A DNA stretch of 64,000 nucleotides, taken from Bacteroidales bacterium (GTDB lineage: Bacteria > Bacteroidota > Bacteroidia > Bacteroidales > F082). The stretch's first letter is position 1; each line of letters begins with the position of its first letter. Positions 26,495 to 34,432 of this stretch are shown here, piece by piece. Under the pieces are notes generated by a model. That model did no database searches. It worked only from the letters and a program-made list of their open reading frames with translations, and had not been told where the DNA came from. The stretch lies in contig JAFYNJ010000009.1 in NCBI GenBank assembly GCA_017549805.1, forward strand, positions 62,001 to 126,000, given 5' to 3'. A program made the translations under genes and the position numbers.

Positions 26495-28309
26495 TCATTC
26501 CGCCAAGGCGTGACTGATTTTCCTGTTGATCTGCAACAATCTTTGTGGATCCAGTTTGACCACCTTGCGGTCGTAGGTCATCAAGCCGTTCAATTCAGTC
26601 TCACAATCGGTTGTCTGGGTGTAAACCGCGGCCGAAAAACCTTGGAAAACCATGTTGTACAATTGGTTGGCATACTCCACATAGGTGTCAGTCACCTTTT
26701 CTTCCGTGTCAAATTCCACATAGCCCCAGCCTTGGTCCTTCACCCATGTATGGCCTTCCACCTTTCGGCCGATGCCGCCATATTCGCCCAACACTGTGGC
26801 ACGCGTAGGATCGTACAGCACCATCTTCGGTTCAGGATAATGATGCAAGTCGAGGATGTCGCCACAAGGATAGAAGTTGCCACCCGAAGCAGGATTCACC
26901 AAACGCGTTGGATCCAGCTTTTTGGTCATCGCCACAATCTCAGTAGTCTTGAACTGACCCCACGACTCGTTGAATGGCACCCACACGCCGATACATGGCT
27001 GGGATATCAGGCTTTCAATGATCTCTTTCCATTCCTTTTTGTAGCATTCCTCCGATTCCATTGAACGCAGGCTCTCCGGACCGTCGAAGTAACGGTCGTC
27101 CTCCCATCCAGGTCCACGGCCTCCGCTCGGCATGTCCTGCCACACAATCATCCCAAGCCGATCACAATGGTAATACCATCGTGCAGGCTCCACCTTCACA
27201 TGCTTGCGAATCATGTTGAAGCCCAGTTCCTTGGTTTTCTCGACATCAAACGCCAATGCCTCGTCGGTAGGCGCAGTATAAAGCCCGTCGGGCCACCATC
27301 CTTGGTCCAAAGGACCAAAATGGAAGATCGGCCTACCGTTCAAGGTCAGCCTAACGATGCCGCTCTCATCGCGTTGCGTGCCAAAGCAACGCATGGCGAA
27401 ATAGCTCCCGACCTCGTCAAGCACCTTGCCTTTGCGAAGCACGGTCACCTTCATGTCATACAAGAAAGGATGGTCGGGCGTCCAAGTTAGGAAGCCTTCC
27501 GGCATGGTCACCTCCACAGGCTGGCCGCCAAGGGCACTTCCCGAAGCAACCATCTCTCCTTCACGCATCACCTCCACCTGATACAGGTCATCCGTTGTAG
27601 GATTGACCAACTCCGGCACCACCGTCACCACCGACCTTTCCAGGTCAGGCGTAGTCACCAGCGAGGCAATATAACTGTCGGGCACTGGCTCCAGCCAAAC
27701 GGTCTGCCAAATGCCGGTGACGGCAGTATAGAAGATGCCTCTCGGCCTATTTACCTGCTTGCCGTGGGGGATGTAGGAATCGTCGGTTGGATCCCAAACA
27801 CGGACTACAAGGCTATTGCTTTTGCCGTTCAAGGCTTGGGTGATGTCGAACGAAAACGGCGTGTAGCCTCCGGTGTGGCTACCCACCTTGACACCATTCA
27901 CCCACACATCCGCTTTCCAATCCACGGCACCGAAATGCAGCAACACGCGCTGACCTTTCCAAGCCTTGGGCACCGCGAAATCGCGCTGGTACCACAGCAC
28001 CTTGTCGGCACCCACTATCTTTTGCACGCCCGAAAGGGACGACTCGATGCAGAAAGGCACCAGGATATCACCATCGAACGTCACAGGAGTCCCGGCATCC
28101 TTGGCAGTGATGGCATAGTTCCACAAGCCATTGAGGTTTTGCCAGGCCGATCGCGTCATCAAGGGACGAGGATACTCTGGAAGCACATTTTCAGGATTGA
28201 CCTCTTCGGCCCATTTTGTCTTGATTTTGTCGCCCGCAGGGGCAAATTGCGCCATGGCGGCATAACTGGCCATCATCACAATCAAAGCAATGGTTTTTTT
28301 AATCATCAT
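26495..28309 (-). CDS. secreted glycoside hydrolase family 2 enzyme
   Basis: 604 residues. Signal peptide 1-20. N-terminal jelly roll (~35-215), immunoglobulin-like domain (~218-315) and catalytic TIM barrel (~320-600). The acid/base is E448 in FNESWGQF and the nucleophile is most likely E509 in VLGEYGGIG. GH2 includes beta-galactosidase, beta-glucuronidase and beta-mannosidase; the specificity cannot be read with confidence here. The enzyme is shorter than LacZ-type proteins, with no C-terminal domain. Its ATG overlaps the stop of the YbjN-like gene by four bases, so it belongs to the operon from 33110, an odd companion for a polyphosphate/kinase module. Confidence 0.82.
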   Translation of the reverse strand: MMIKKTIALIVMMASYAAMAQFAPAGDKIKTKWAEEVNPENVLPEYPRPLMTRSAWQNLNGLWNYAITAKDAGTPVTFDGDILVPFCIESSLSGVQKIVGADKVLWYQRDFAVPKAWKGQRVLLHFGAVDWKADVWVNGVKVGSHTGGYTPFSFDITQALNGKSNSLVVRVWDPTDDSYIPHGKQVNRPRGIFYTAVTGIWQTVWLEPVPDSYIASLVTTPDLERSVVTVVPELVNPTTDDLYQVEVMREGEMVASGSALGGQPVEVTMPEGFLTWTPDHPFLYDMKVTVLRKGKVLDEVGSYFAMRCFGTQRDESGIVRLTLNGRPIFHFGPLDQGWWPDGLYTAPTDEALAFDVEKTKELGFNMIRKHVKVEPARWYYHCDRLGMIVWQDMPSGGRGPGWEDDRYFDGPESLRSMESEECYKKEWKEIIESLISQPCIGVWVPFNESWGQFKTTEIVAMTKKLDPTRLVNPASGGNFYPCGDILDLHHYPEPKMVLYDPTRATVLGEYGGIGRKVEGHTWVKDQGWGYVEFDTEEKVTDTYVEYANQLYNMVFQGFSAAVYTQTTDCETELNGLMTYDRKVVKLDPQRLLQINRKISHALAE

Positions 28310-28719
28310 GTCAATAGGTTTTGAAACTGTTCAGCGGCTTCAACAAGGGCGGTGATGGCGCGTTCCACCACCTCCTGACACTGGATGCCGTCATCCAACA
28401 TCTGCTCGAAACACACCCACACCGAGGCTCTTCTTTTTCCTTCATCCTCATATTCATAAAGCGAGGCTTTCACCACCTTGTATCTCCAATTGAGTGTGTT
28501 GCAAGCCATCAGCGCCTGGGCATAATTCTCATCGGTCACATCAAAGATGCCAGGCAGGGTCAGACGGAAAAACAAAGGGTCGTCGGCATCATGCCAAAGC
28601 AGGAAATTCCAACCCTCACACTCGAAATTGATTCCGACTTTGGTTCTTCTTGCCTCAACGCCATGCTCTTTGAGGTAGGTAAGCACAAGGCTCTTCGCTG
28701 TGTCTTTCTTCGACGTCAT
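28306..28719 (-). CDS. YbjN-like small protein (type III chaperone-like fold)
   Basis: 137 residues from the ATG at 28719; a longer open frame upstream only shadows the kinase gene in another phase, so this start is chosen. The body (KVGINFECEGWNFLLWHDADDPLFFRLTLPGIFDV ... ALMACNTLNWRYKVVKASLY) resembles the YbjN / type III secretion chaperone-like fold. It overlaps the kinase-AAA+ stop (ATGA) and the GH2 start. Such proteins often act as small binding partners or chaperones, so a role with the fused ATPase is plausible. Confidence 0.6.
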   Translation of the reverse strand: MTSKKDTAKSLVLTYLKEHGVEARRTKVGINFECEGWNFLLWHDADDPLFFRLTLPGIFDVTDENYAQALMACNTLNWRYKVVKASLYEYEDEGKRRASVWVCFEQMLDDGIQCQEVVERAITALVEAAEQFQNLLT

Positions 28720-30461
28720 TTGTGGAATCCGATTTTGGTCTTCGTCGAATAGGTGGGATTCTTGTATTTCAGGACATCCACAAGGATCTTCTGTGAGATC
28801 GGGACATCCATATAGGCTGCCGTCATGGCGGCCTCGTTCACTGTCTCCGTAATATCGCCGGCTACGAAATCCTCCGACAGCTTGGCCAACTCCTCGAAGT
28901 CGATTTCCTCGCAAGGCCGGTTGCCCAAATGCTTGCGGAAGATGTCCTTCCTGGCTTCCATGTCGGGCTGTGGCACGAAGAACACGCGGTCGATGCAACC
29001 CGGACGCATGATGAAAGGATCCACCATCTCGGGTTGGTTGGAGGTGGCCACCAGCAAGATACCCTTGTAGGCGCAACCGTTCAACATGCTCAGCATTGCC
29101 ACACTCTCCTTGGTGACGTTTTCGGTACCAGGATTGGGAACCAGGTATTCGATCTCATCCAAGCAGATCACGAAAGGCGCCTTCAACGAGGCGGCATCGA
29201 AGATACGTTGCAGGTTGTCGAGCACGCCAGGCTGATAGATGTTGCCGAATTCAGAAGCTTTCAGAATAGTGTAGTTGAAGCCCAACTCCTCAGCAAAGCT
29301 CTCCGTCACTAAGCTCTTGCCACAACCGGGAGGGCCGTACAAAAGGATGCCGTTGACGGGAGGCAGCTGGTATTGTTTTGCTTTCTCAGGATTCTGCAAG
29401 GCGAAGATCACCTCCTTGCGCAGTTGTTCCTTCAGGTCGTCGCGTCCAGCCACCTGGTCGAAGCCGTTTCCCGAGCCTTTCTTGAACACGATGGGCTGCA
29501 CGGCATTGCCATTATTCTCTTCACTTGATGCTTCGTCGCCAGCAGCATCTTCCACAGCCAAATCTTCAGCATTCGAAAGATCCTCGGGAACCAGTCGGTC
29601 AATCAAGGTGTTGAAGAAATCATCCGCCGAGGCGAAACGCGATACCGCCTTGGAAGAAAGGGCCTTTTTCAAAATCTTCTTCAGGAAATCGGGAATATGG
29701 ATCTCCTCGGTATCCAAAACAAGCTTCTCCTTTCGAGCCTCTTTGACCTTGGCCTTGATCAAGTTCTTGTCGGTGCCGCATTCACTGAGATCGGCTTCCC
29801 AGGGAGCCTTGCCAAAAACCAGGTAATACAACAAGGCACCTACCGAAAACACGTCGGACTTCGGCGTGAAGATGCCCCTGAAAGTCTCCGGTGCACGGAA
29901 AAACGGCGCCAAGTCGCCCACAAAGAAGTTGGGACGACCCAATACCATGGTGGAGGTGTGTCCCAAGTCGATGATGGTCGGTAGCATCATGCCATCGTCC
30001 AATTCCTTCAACATGATGTTGGAAGGCGTGATATCGTTATGCAACAAGGCTTTGGAATGCATGTAACGCAAGCCGTTGAGGACACAGAGCGTAATCTGCA
30101 AGGCATCCTCCACATCGAAAACGCCGTCTTTCTCCACCGATTGGTTCAGCAACTCACCTTGATAAAACTCCGTCACCAGATAATGGTATTCCCTGTTCCC
30201 CTTATGGAAACCGCCATTGTCCACGAAACGGATGATGTTATCGTTTGGCTCTTCACTCAGTTCCTTGCAAAAGACGATCTCAAAGACCTCCTTGCCTTCA
30301 AAAAGCTGAGACGAAGTAAGGTCGCTCAAGTCGAAAACCTTGCAGAAATACAGCATGTCATCGTTGCCATAAACCGTGTAGGATTCGGCGACCGCCCCTT
30401 TCTTGATGAATGAATTGACGGTATATTTACCGATTTTGTCACCTTTTTTGAACAAGTTCAT
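28716..30461 (-). CDS. fusion of protein-kinase-like domain and AAA+ ATPase
   Basis: 581 residues. The N-terminal kinase fold spans ~10-285. The lysine is probably K41 (YFCKVF). The catalytic loop is H141-N-D143-ITPSN, the Mg-binding motif is D165-LG in place of DFG, and the APE-like motif is at 190-192. A linker rich in acidic residues (~288-325) leads to an AAA+ module: Walker A GPPGCGKS (376-383), Walker B ICLDE (432-436), sensor 1 ATSN and arginine-finger region RPG..DR. The kinase looks active but atypical (HND, DLG). The operon places it between DUF2490 and the YbjN-like protein. Its targets are unknown. Confidence 0.82.
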   Translation of the reverse strand: MNLFKKGDKIGKYTVNSFIKKGAVAESYTVYGNDDMLYFCKVFDLSDLTSSQLFEGKEVFEIVFCKELSEEPNDNIIRFVDNGGFHKGNREYHYLVTEFYQGELLNQSVEKDGVFDVEDALQITLCVLNGLRYMHSKALLHNDITPSNIMLKELDDGMMLPTIIDLGHTSTMVLGRPNFFVGDLAPFFRAPETFRGIFTPKSDVFSVGALLYYLVFGKAPWEADLSECGTDKNLIKAKVKEARKEKLVLDTEEIHIPDFLKKILKKALSSKAVSRFASADDFFNTLIDRLVPEDLSNAEDLAVEDAAGDEASSEENNGNAVQPIVFKKGSGNGFDQVAGRDDLKEQLRKEVIFALQNPEKAKQYQLPPVNGILLYGPPGCGKSLVTESFAEELGFNYTILKASEFGNIYQPGVLDNLQRIFDAASLKAPFVICLDEIEYLVPNPGTENVTKESVAMLSMLNGCAYKGILLVATSNQPEMVDPFIMRPGCIDRVFFVPQPDMEARKDIFRKHLGNRPCEEIDFEELAKLSEDFVAGDITETVNEAAMTAAYMDVPISQKILVDVLKYKNPTYSTKTKIGFHK

Positions 30462-30479
30462 ATTTGTAGATTTAAGATT

Positions 30480-31184
30480 CTAATACTTAAGATGATAGGT
30501 CACACCAAGATAAAAACGATCAAAAGGCTTTTTCACTTGGAATTCGTTATCCATACGGAGAAAACCGCTGATGGATTGGCGTCGGGCGATACGGTAATTC
30601 ACCGAGAAAGTCGTGCGCAGATGATCGATGAAACTGTCGTCCCCACGCAGTCGCATGAAAAACTCGGTTGAGAGCGTGTATTTGAAACGGCTCGCTGGCA
30701 TCTGATAAACTGCTTGGAACTTGTTTCGCCAATACCACTTGGGATTGACACGATAGTTGCCCATACGCTCGTCGCGATAGGTGGAAAGAAAACGGGTACG
30801 GTAGCTGAGCTTGAAACGTTGAACGGTCTCAAAATAGGAGAGATCCAATCCATACCGATAACGGTTGTCGAAATAGCCCTCGTCGCAATGATGCCTGACA
30901 TAGCCCAACTGGATCCCTGCATGCAACCTGTTCCCCATCCAGGGAATGAAGGTCAGGGGAGCATCGAAGGCAACCGAAGAAAGCCATCGCTCCAAATGGG
31001 CACCGCCATAGTTCTCAAAGCGGAGCTCCTCCTCCACTTCCATCTCAACATTTCTCCACAATCCCACTGTATAGTCCATCCCCACAATGGCTCCAAGGTC
31101 CTTGTTCCGCCCACTTTGGGCAAACGAAGGCAAGGCCAAGGCCAGCAACAGGAAGCTGAATACTATGTGGAACTGGTAACGCAT
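30480..31184 (-). CDS. DUF2490-like outer membrane protein
   Basis: 234 residues. Signal peptide 1-22. The mature part is a run of about ten amphipathic beta strands with aromatic girdle residues (RYRYGLDLSYFETVQRFKLSYRTRFLS, RRQSISGFLRMDNEFQVKKPFDRFYLGVTYHLKY). It ends in a tyrosine-rich strand, as in outer membrane barrels of the DUF2490 family. Function unknown. Its ATG overlaps the DUF4956 stop by one base in ATGA order, so it is coupled to the polyphosphate module. Confidence 0.68.
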   Translation of the reverse strand: MRYQFHIVFSFLLLALALPSFAQSGRNKDLGAIVGMDYTVGLWRNVEMEVEEELRFENYGGAHLERWLSSVAFDAPLTFIPWMGNRLHAGIQLGYVRHHCDEGYFDNRYRYGLDLSYFETVQRFKLSYRTRFLSTYRDERMGNYRVNPKWYWRNKFQAVYQMPASRFKYTLSTEFFMRLRGDDSFIDHLRTTFSVNYRIARRQSISGFLRMDNEFQVKKPFDRFYLGVTYHLKY

Positions 31185-31915
31185 CAGTAGTTGAATTCCT
31201 TTAGCTTGGTGAATGTCCCGATGGTACTCGCTTCTCCGGGCAGCGGTTTATACCAAATCTTGATGAAAGCTGCATCACGCAGATAATCGATATGGCCAAT
31301 CTCCATCTTCTCGATCTTGATGCCCGTACGTTCCTCCAAGTCCGCCTTCAACTCTTCTTCCCTACCCATCTTCACCAGGTCGATCTTATCGTAAAGAATC
31401 ACCTTTTCCGCCATCCGCTTCGCGTGCTTGTTGCCCTCGAAGGCCCAGATGGCAAGAATCACCAGGAGATTGGTGATGAACAGTTCGATATAGCTCGTGG
31501 TTAGGGCTTGGCCGTTGATAATGGATACACCCATGACGACAAAGAGATAAGTCATCTCACGGATGCGCAAGGTCTCGGTTCGATACCGTATCATGCCGAA
31601 GATGGCAAAGAGACCGAGGGCGTAGGCGACGTTCATCTTCATGTTGTCCATCAGGGTGATGATGAGGAAGATGACGACGGCAAACATCATGAAGGTAAAG
31701 TAATAGTCACGACGCTGCGACTTCTTGTAATAGAAAAACCGGATGATGATCCAGCACACGAGGAAGTTGAGCAGGAATCGGAACAACAGGGTCCAGAGAC
31801 TCGTTGCGTCGAACAACGGGACACCAAGGAAATTGATGTCGGAAACACCGCCACCATTGCCAAATTCACGGGCAATATCCGGATCAAAACTTTGAGGAGC
31901 TTGTAATAATATCAT
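31184..31915 (-). CDS. DUF4956 membrane protein
   Basis: 243 residues. Four hydrophobic segments between ~35 and ~165 (about 35-58, 73-90, 93-107 and 122-158), then a cytoplasmic C-terminal part of ~80 residues with an acid- and lysine-rich stretch (EELKADLEERTGIKIEKMEIGHID). DUF4956 proteins are widely found next to VTC-type polyphosphate polymerase domain genes, as here. It overlaps the VTC gene by four bases. It probably forms a membrane part of a polyphosphate-related system. Confidence 0.78.
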   Translation of the reverse strand: MILLQAPQSFDPDIAREFGNGGGVSDINFLGVPLFDATSLWTLLFRFLLNFLVCWIIIRFFYYKKSQRRDYYFTFMMFAVVIFLIITLMDNMKMNVAYALGLFAIFGMIRYRTETLRIREMTYLFVVMGVSIINGQALTTSYIELFITNLLVILAIWAFEGNKHAKRMAEKVILYDKIDLVKMGREEELKADLEERTGIKIEKMEIGHIDYLRDAAFIKIWYKPLPGEASTIGTFTKLKEFNY

Positions 31916-32685
31916 GGTTTAGTGTTTAAAGATTTCAGTTTGTTGATACGTCTGATTTTTTTCTTGAAGCGATTCTGCTTGACCTCGGGTCGGGTCATAG
32001 CAGTACCAATGCAGTATTTGCTGATCTTATACGGCTTGATGCGCAGGTCGAACAGCACTTGTTTCAACATGGAACGCGCTCGTCCATCCTGCTTGAGTTC
32101 CATGACCACCAGCTCGTCCATGGAGGCCGAATTGGCCGCGGTGAAGTTGCGGAACATCAAGTTACAGTCGATGGTAAGGCGTTCTGTTTTTTCGTGGTTG
32201 ACCAAGGTGATCCTGTCGAAAGCCGTCTCCAGTTGTGGAACAAGACTATCCACGGGATAGGGCTGACGTTCGGAAAGGAAAGCCACTGTCTCAGGATCCT
32301 TCAGCACGTCGATGCCAGGCTGGATCTGGATGCGTTTCTTTTTGGTGCGTCCCTTGTTGGTCTTGTGTTTCACCTCGCAAAAGGTCAGATGGGAGTCCAC
32401 ATACGTGCGCACCCTCACCTTGTCGCGAACCAGATGCCGGTCGTGATGGATGATGTACATGGTGAGTTCCGACGTGTCGTAATAGACGGTGCTGTAGGGC
32501 GACAGCCGTTTCCCTTCCACTTCCTGGGCATAGTAATGGCCACGGATGCCCTGCAGGATGGCCACAAGCTGATCCGATGTCACCAGATACTTCGTATCCA
32601 CACGGTTCATCAGGCGCACCTCCTTCATCTCATCCAATGAGATGGGTTGCATCGTGTTCACTATGTCCAGGATCTCTGGTCTCAC
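31912..32685 (-). CDS. VTC-domain protein (polyphosphate polymerase-like)
   Basis: 257 residues. The VTC tunnel domain spans ~15-230 with basic and acidic residues at expected sites: TKYLVTSDQL near the start, TVYYDTSELTMY, RDKVRVRTYVD, CEVKHKTNKGRTKKKRIQ, LTIDCNLMF and VMELKQDGRARS. In yeast Vtc4 this domain polymerises ATP-derived phosphate into polyphosphate. The bacterial relatives occur with DUF4956 membrane proteins. Its catalytic activity here is an inference. It overlaps both neighbours by four bases. Confidence 0.82.
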   Translation of the reverse strand: MRPEILDIVNTMQPISLDEMKEVRLMNRVDTKYLVTSDQLVAILQGIRGHYYAQEVEGKRLSPYSTVYYDTSELTMYIIHHDRHLVRDKVRVRTYVDSHLTFCEVKHKTNKGRTKKKRIQIQPGIDVLKDPETVAFLSERQPYPVDSLVPQLETAFDRITLVNHEKTERLTIDCNLMFRNFTAANSASMDELVVMELKQDGRARSMLKQVLFDLRIKPYKISKYCIGTAMTRPEVKQNRFKKKIRRINKLKSLNTKP

Positions 32686-33110
32686 CTCGCCACGTATTCG
32701 TAAACCTTCACCGACTCCAACTTCCCGTTGGGGAAATAGTTCAACTGACGTTTCTTGGAGCCGTCTTCATTGTATTCAAACTTGCGAATGCGCACCACCT
32801 TGTCGCGGTCGTTATACTCGATTTCACGAGTCACCTTGGCCGTAACATCGCTGTTGGGTGGGTATTCGCTTACCACACGCGACTTCTGGCCATAGCTGGC
32901 ATATTCTATTTCTTCAATCTTCCTACCCAATTCATCGTAGGTGGTGACATGGTCGAGAAAAGGCATTCTCGCTCCAACAGCGGTATTCCACTCCTTCAGG
33001 ACCATTCCCCTGCGGTTTTCACGTTTCTGGATGGTCGCATCAGAGACGGACTGGGAAAACGATGGCAACGCCATCCATCCCAACAATGCTAAAAACAATA
33101 ATCGTTTCAT
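32682..33110 (-). CDS. secreted protein with YD/MORN-like repeats
   Basis: 142 residues. Signal peptide 1-19. The rest has short tandem units of the type YDELGRKIEEIEY, YNDRDKVVRIRKFEY and NEDGSKKRQLNYFPNGKLESVKVYEY, recalling the YwqK/MORN-like or YD-repeat pattern. Overlaps the VTC gene by four bases, thus first gene of the coupled block 33110 to 26495. No function can be assigned. A 47-base gap separates it from the upstream lipoprotein gene. Confidence 0.6.
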   Translation of the reverse strand: MKRLLFLALLGWMALPSFSQSVSDATIQKRENRRGMVLKEWNTAVGARMPFLDHVTTYDELGRKIEEIEYASYGQKSRVVSEYPPNSDVTAKVTREIEYNDRDKVVRIRKFEYNEDGSKKRQLNYFPNGKLESVKVYEYVAR

Positions 33111-33157
33111 TTTTTCTACCGAGCTTTAACCCCTAAAGGGGCATTATTTTTCTATTA

Positions 33158-33880
33158 TCAAACTTGAATTCTAACAATAAATGTGGTGTCGGGTGTCATC
33201 TCCAGGATCTCGTCAGCGCCGACAGTCACCGTGTCGATCATGGGCGAAGGCACTTCCTGGGCATCTTGGGTATAGGTAATCACTTCGTAGGTTCCTGGAA
33301 GCACCTTCTGGAAGGCAAACACGCCGTTGAGACCCACACGCACATCGTCTTGATGATACGCTTCACCGAGCTTACGCAGATATACGCGATGCTCGTAGGC
33401 CCAGCCCTCACCACGGTATTCGGAGTTATGGAAAAACATGCCCCAGACCTTTCCCTTGATGATCGAAGTGCCGTATGCCTTGCCGTCATGGATGTAGATC
33501 GTGGGAACTTGTGCCACCTGACCGCGTTCCAGTGTCACCTTCTCAACAACCGGCACTTTTTCACCGGTCACCAAGGTGGAATAGGCAAATACCGTATAAT
33601 TTCCCGGGGTGAGATATTCAAACTGATAGAAGCCGTCGGGATCTGTCTCCACATCATCCCCATGGAAGGCGTCGTCGCCATACACGATGAACACGTCTGT
33701 CTTGGCCGCATTGAGGGTATCGGCCTCCAACTGATAGTTATCGTCAGGATGGTGAATCAACTTTAAATATCCCTGAACCGTGCCTGTGCCGCCCTCTCCC
33801 TCGTGGTCATTACAAGAGGAGCAAAGGCCCGACAACAAGGCCAGTCCCAAAACCAATACAAAAAACCGTTTCATGATCAT
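33158..33880 (-). CDS. lipoprotein with carboxypeptidase-regulatory/prealbumin-like beta domains
   Basis: 240 residues. Lipobox region LCSS-C with cysteine at 23. Two likely beta-sandwich domains follow, each with the LTPGNYTV / LPGTYEVI turn typical of CNA-B or carboxypeptidase-regulatory-like folds: DPDGFYQFEYLTPGNYTVFAYS and NGVFAFQKVLPGTYEVITYT. It is probably a surface or periplasmic binding/structural protein. It lies just upstream of the VTC operon on the same strand and could be its first member, although the 47-base gap could equally hold a separate promoter. Confidence 0.6.
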   Translation of the reverse strand: MIMKRFFVLVLGLALLSGLCSSCNDHEGEGGTGTVQGYLKLIHHPDDNYQLEADTLNAAKTDVFIVYGDDAFHGDDVETDPDGFYQFEYLTPGNYTVFAYSTLVTGEKVPVVEKVTLERGQVAQVPTIYIHDGKAYGTSIIKGKVWGMFFHNSEYRGEGWAYEHRVYLRKLGEAYHQDDVRVGLNGVFAFQKVLPGTYEVITYTQDAQEVPSPMIDTVTVGADEILEMTPDTTFIVRIQV

Positions 33881-33913
33881 ACTTATAAAAACTTGTAAAA
33901 ATACAAAATATTA

Positions 33914-34351
33914 TCAAACATTCAGTTTCTCAATGTTGTCACAAGCCTTGTTCAGCACCTTGACGAAAGCTTTCAGGTCGTCTTCCGAGATACCCTCCAA
34001 GATATCATTGAGCGCGTTGATGGCAACATTTTTTGTATTGTCTTTCATTGCCATACCCGTCTTCGAAAGACGGATGTTGTTGACCCTGCGGTCAGCCGAG
34101 TCCACCACACGGTTCACCAAACCCTTTTTCTCCAAATTGTCGATAAACTGGGTCACCGAGTTCTTGTCCTTTTGGATGATGTAGGCAATGGATTGTTGCG
34201 TCATTTCGCCTTGGTTCCAAAGGGCATCCATCACCAAAAACTGTTCGGCAGTAAGGTTGATACCCTCCGACTTGAAAACCGCGGCAATGTGTTTCTTCAA
34301 TTTGCAATTGAAAATGTTGACGAGCACGCCAACCTGTTTGATAAGCATCAT
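33914..34351 (-). CDS. MarR family transcriptional regulator
   Basis: 145 residues from the first of two adjacent ATGs at 34351. The open frame extends to a TTG at 34396, but that is inside the promoter, so it is rejected. A winged helix-turn-helix is visible: TAEQFLVMDALWNQGEMTQQSIAYIIQKDKNSVTQFIDNLEKKGLVNRVVDSADRRVNNIRLSKTG, the MarR pattern with DSADRR in the wing. N- and C-terminal helices would form the dimer. Its promoter lies within an 18-bp inverted repeat, so autoregulation is likely. Ligand unknown. Confidence 0.87.
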   Translation of the reverse strand: MMLIKQVGVLVNIFNCKLKKHIAAVFKSEGINLTAEQFLVMDALWNQGEMTQQSIAYIIQKDKNSVTQFIDNLEKKGLVNRVVDSADRRVNNIRLSKTGMAMKDNTKNVAINALNDILEGISEDDLKAFVKVLNKACDNIEKLNV

Positions 34352-34414
34352 AATAAAATCCCTATTTAAGATTATCACATTTATAGGATAATGCAAAAAT
34401 AGGGATTTTATTAT
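34350..34414 (-). promoter_or_regulatory. marR promoter within an 18-bp inverted repeat (putative operator)
   Basis: ATAATAAAATCCCTATTT (34350-34367) and its exact complement AAATAGGGATTTTATTAT (34397-34414) flank a 29-base spacer. The minus-strand -7 box TATTTTTG (34394-34401) overlaps the upstream arm; the downstream arm touches the ATG. MarR dimers typically bind palindromes at their own promoter, which suits autorepression. Confidence 0.6.
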
Positions 34415-34432
34415 TAAATCGCAACAATAACT

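Noticed and set aside
28720-29076. 5' extension of the YbjN-like gene into the kinase gene
   Set aside because: The extra ~119 residues are low-complexity and read in another phase of the kinase-AAA+ gene; the ATG at 28719 fits the ATGA overlap.
33130-33141. Small hairpin CCCC-TAAA-GGGG upstream of the 32682 gene
   Set aside because: Only a four-base stem and a T-rich run in the wrong direction for the minus-strand genes; not a convincing terminator.
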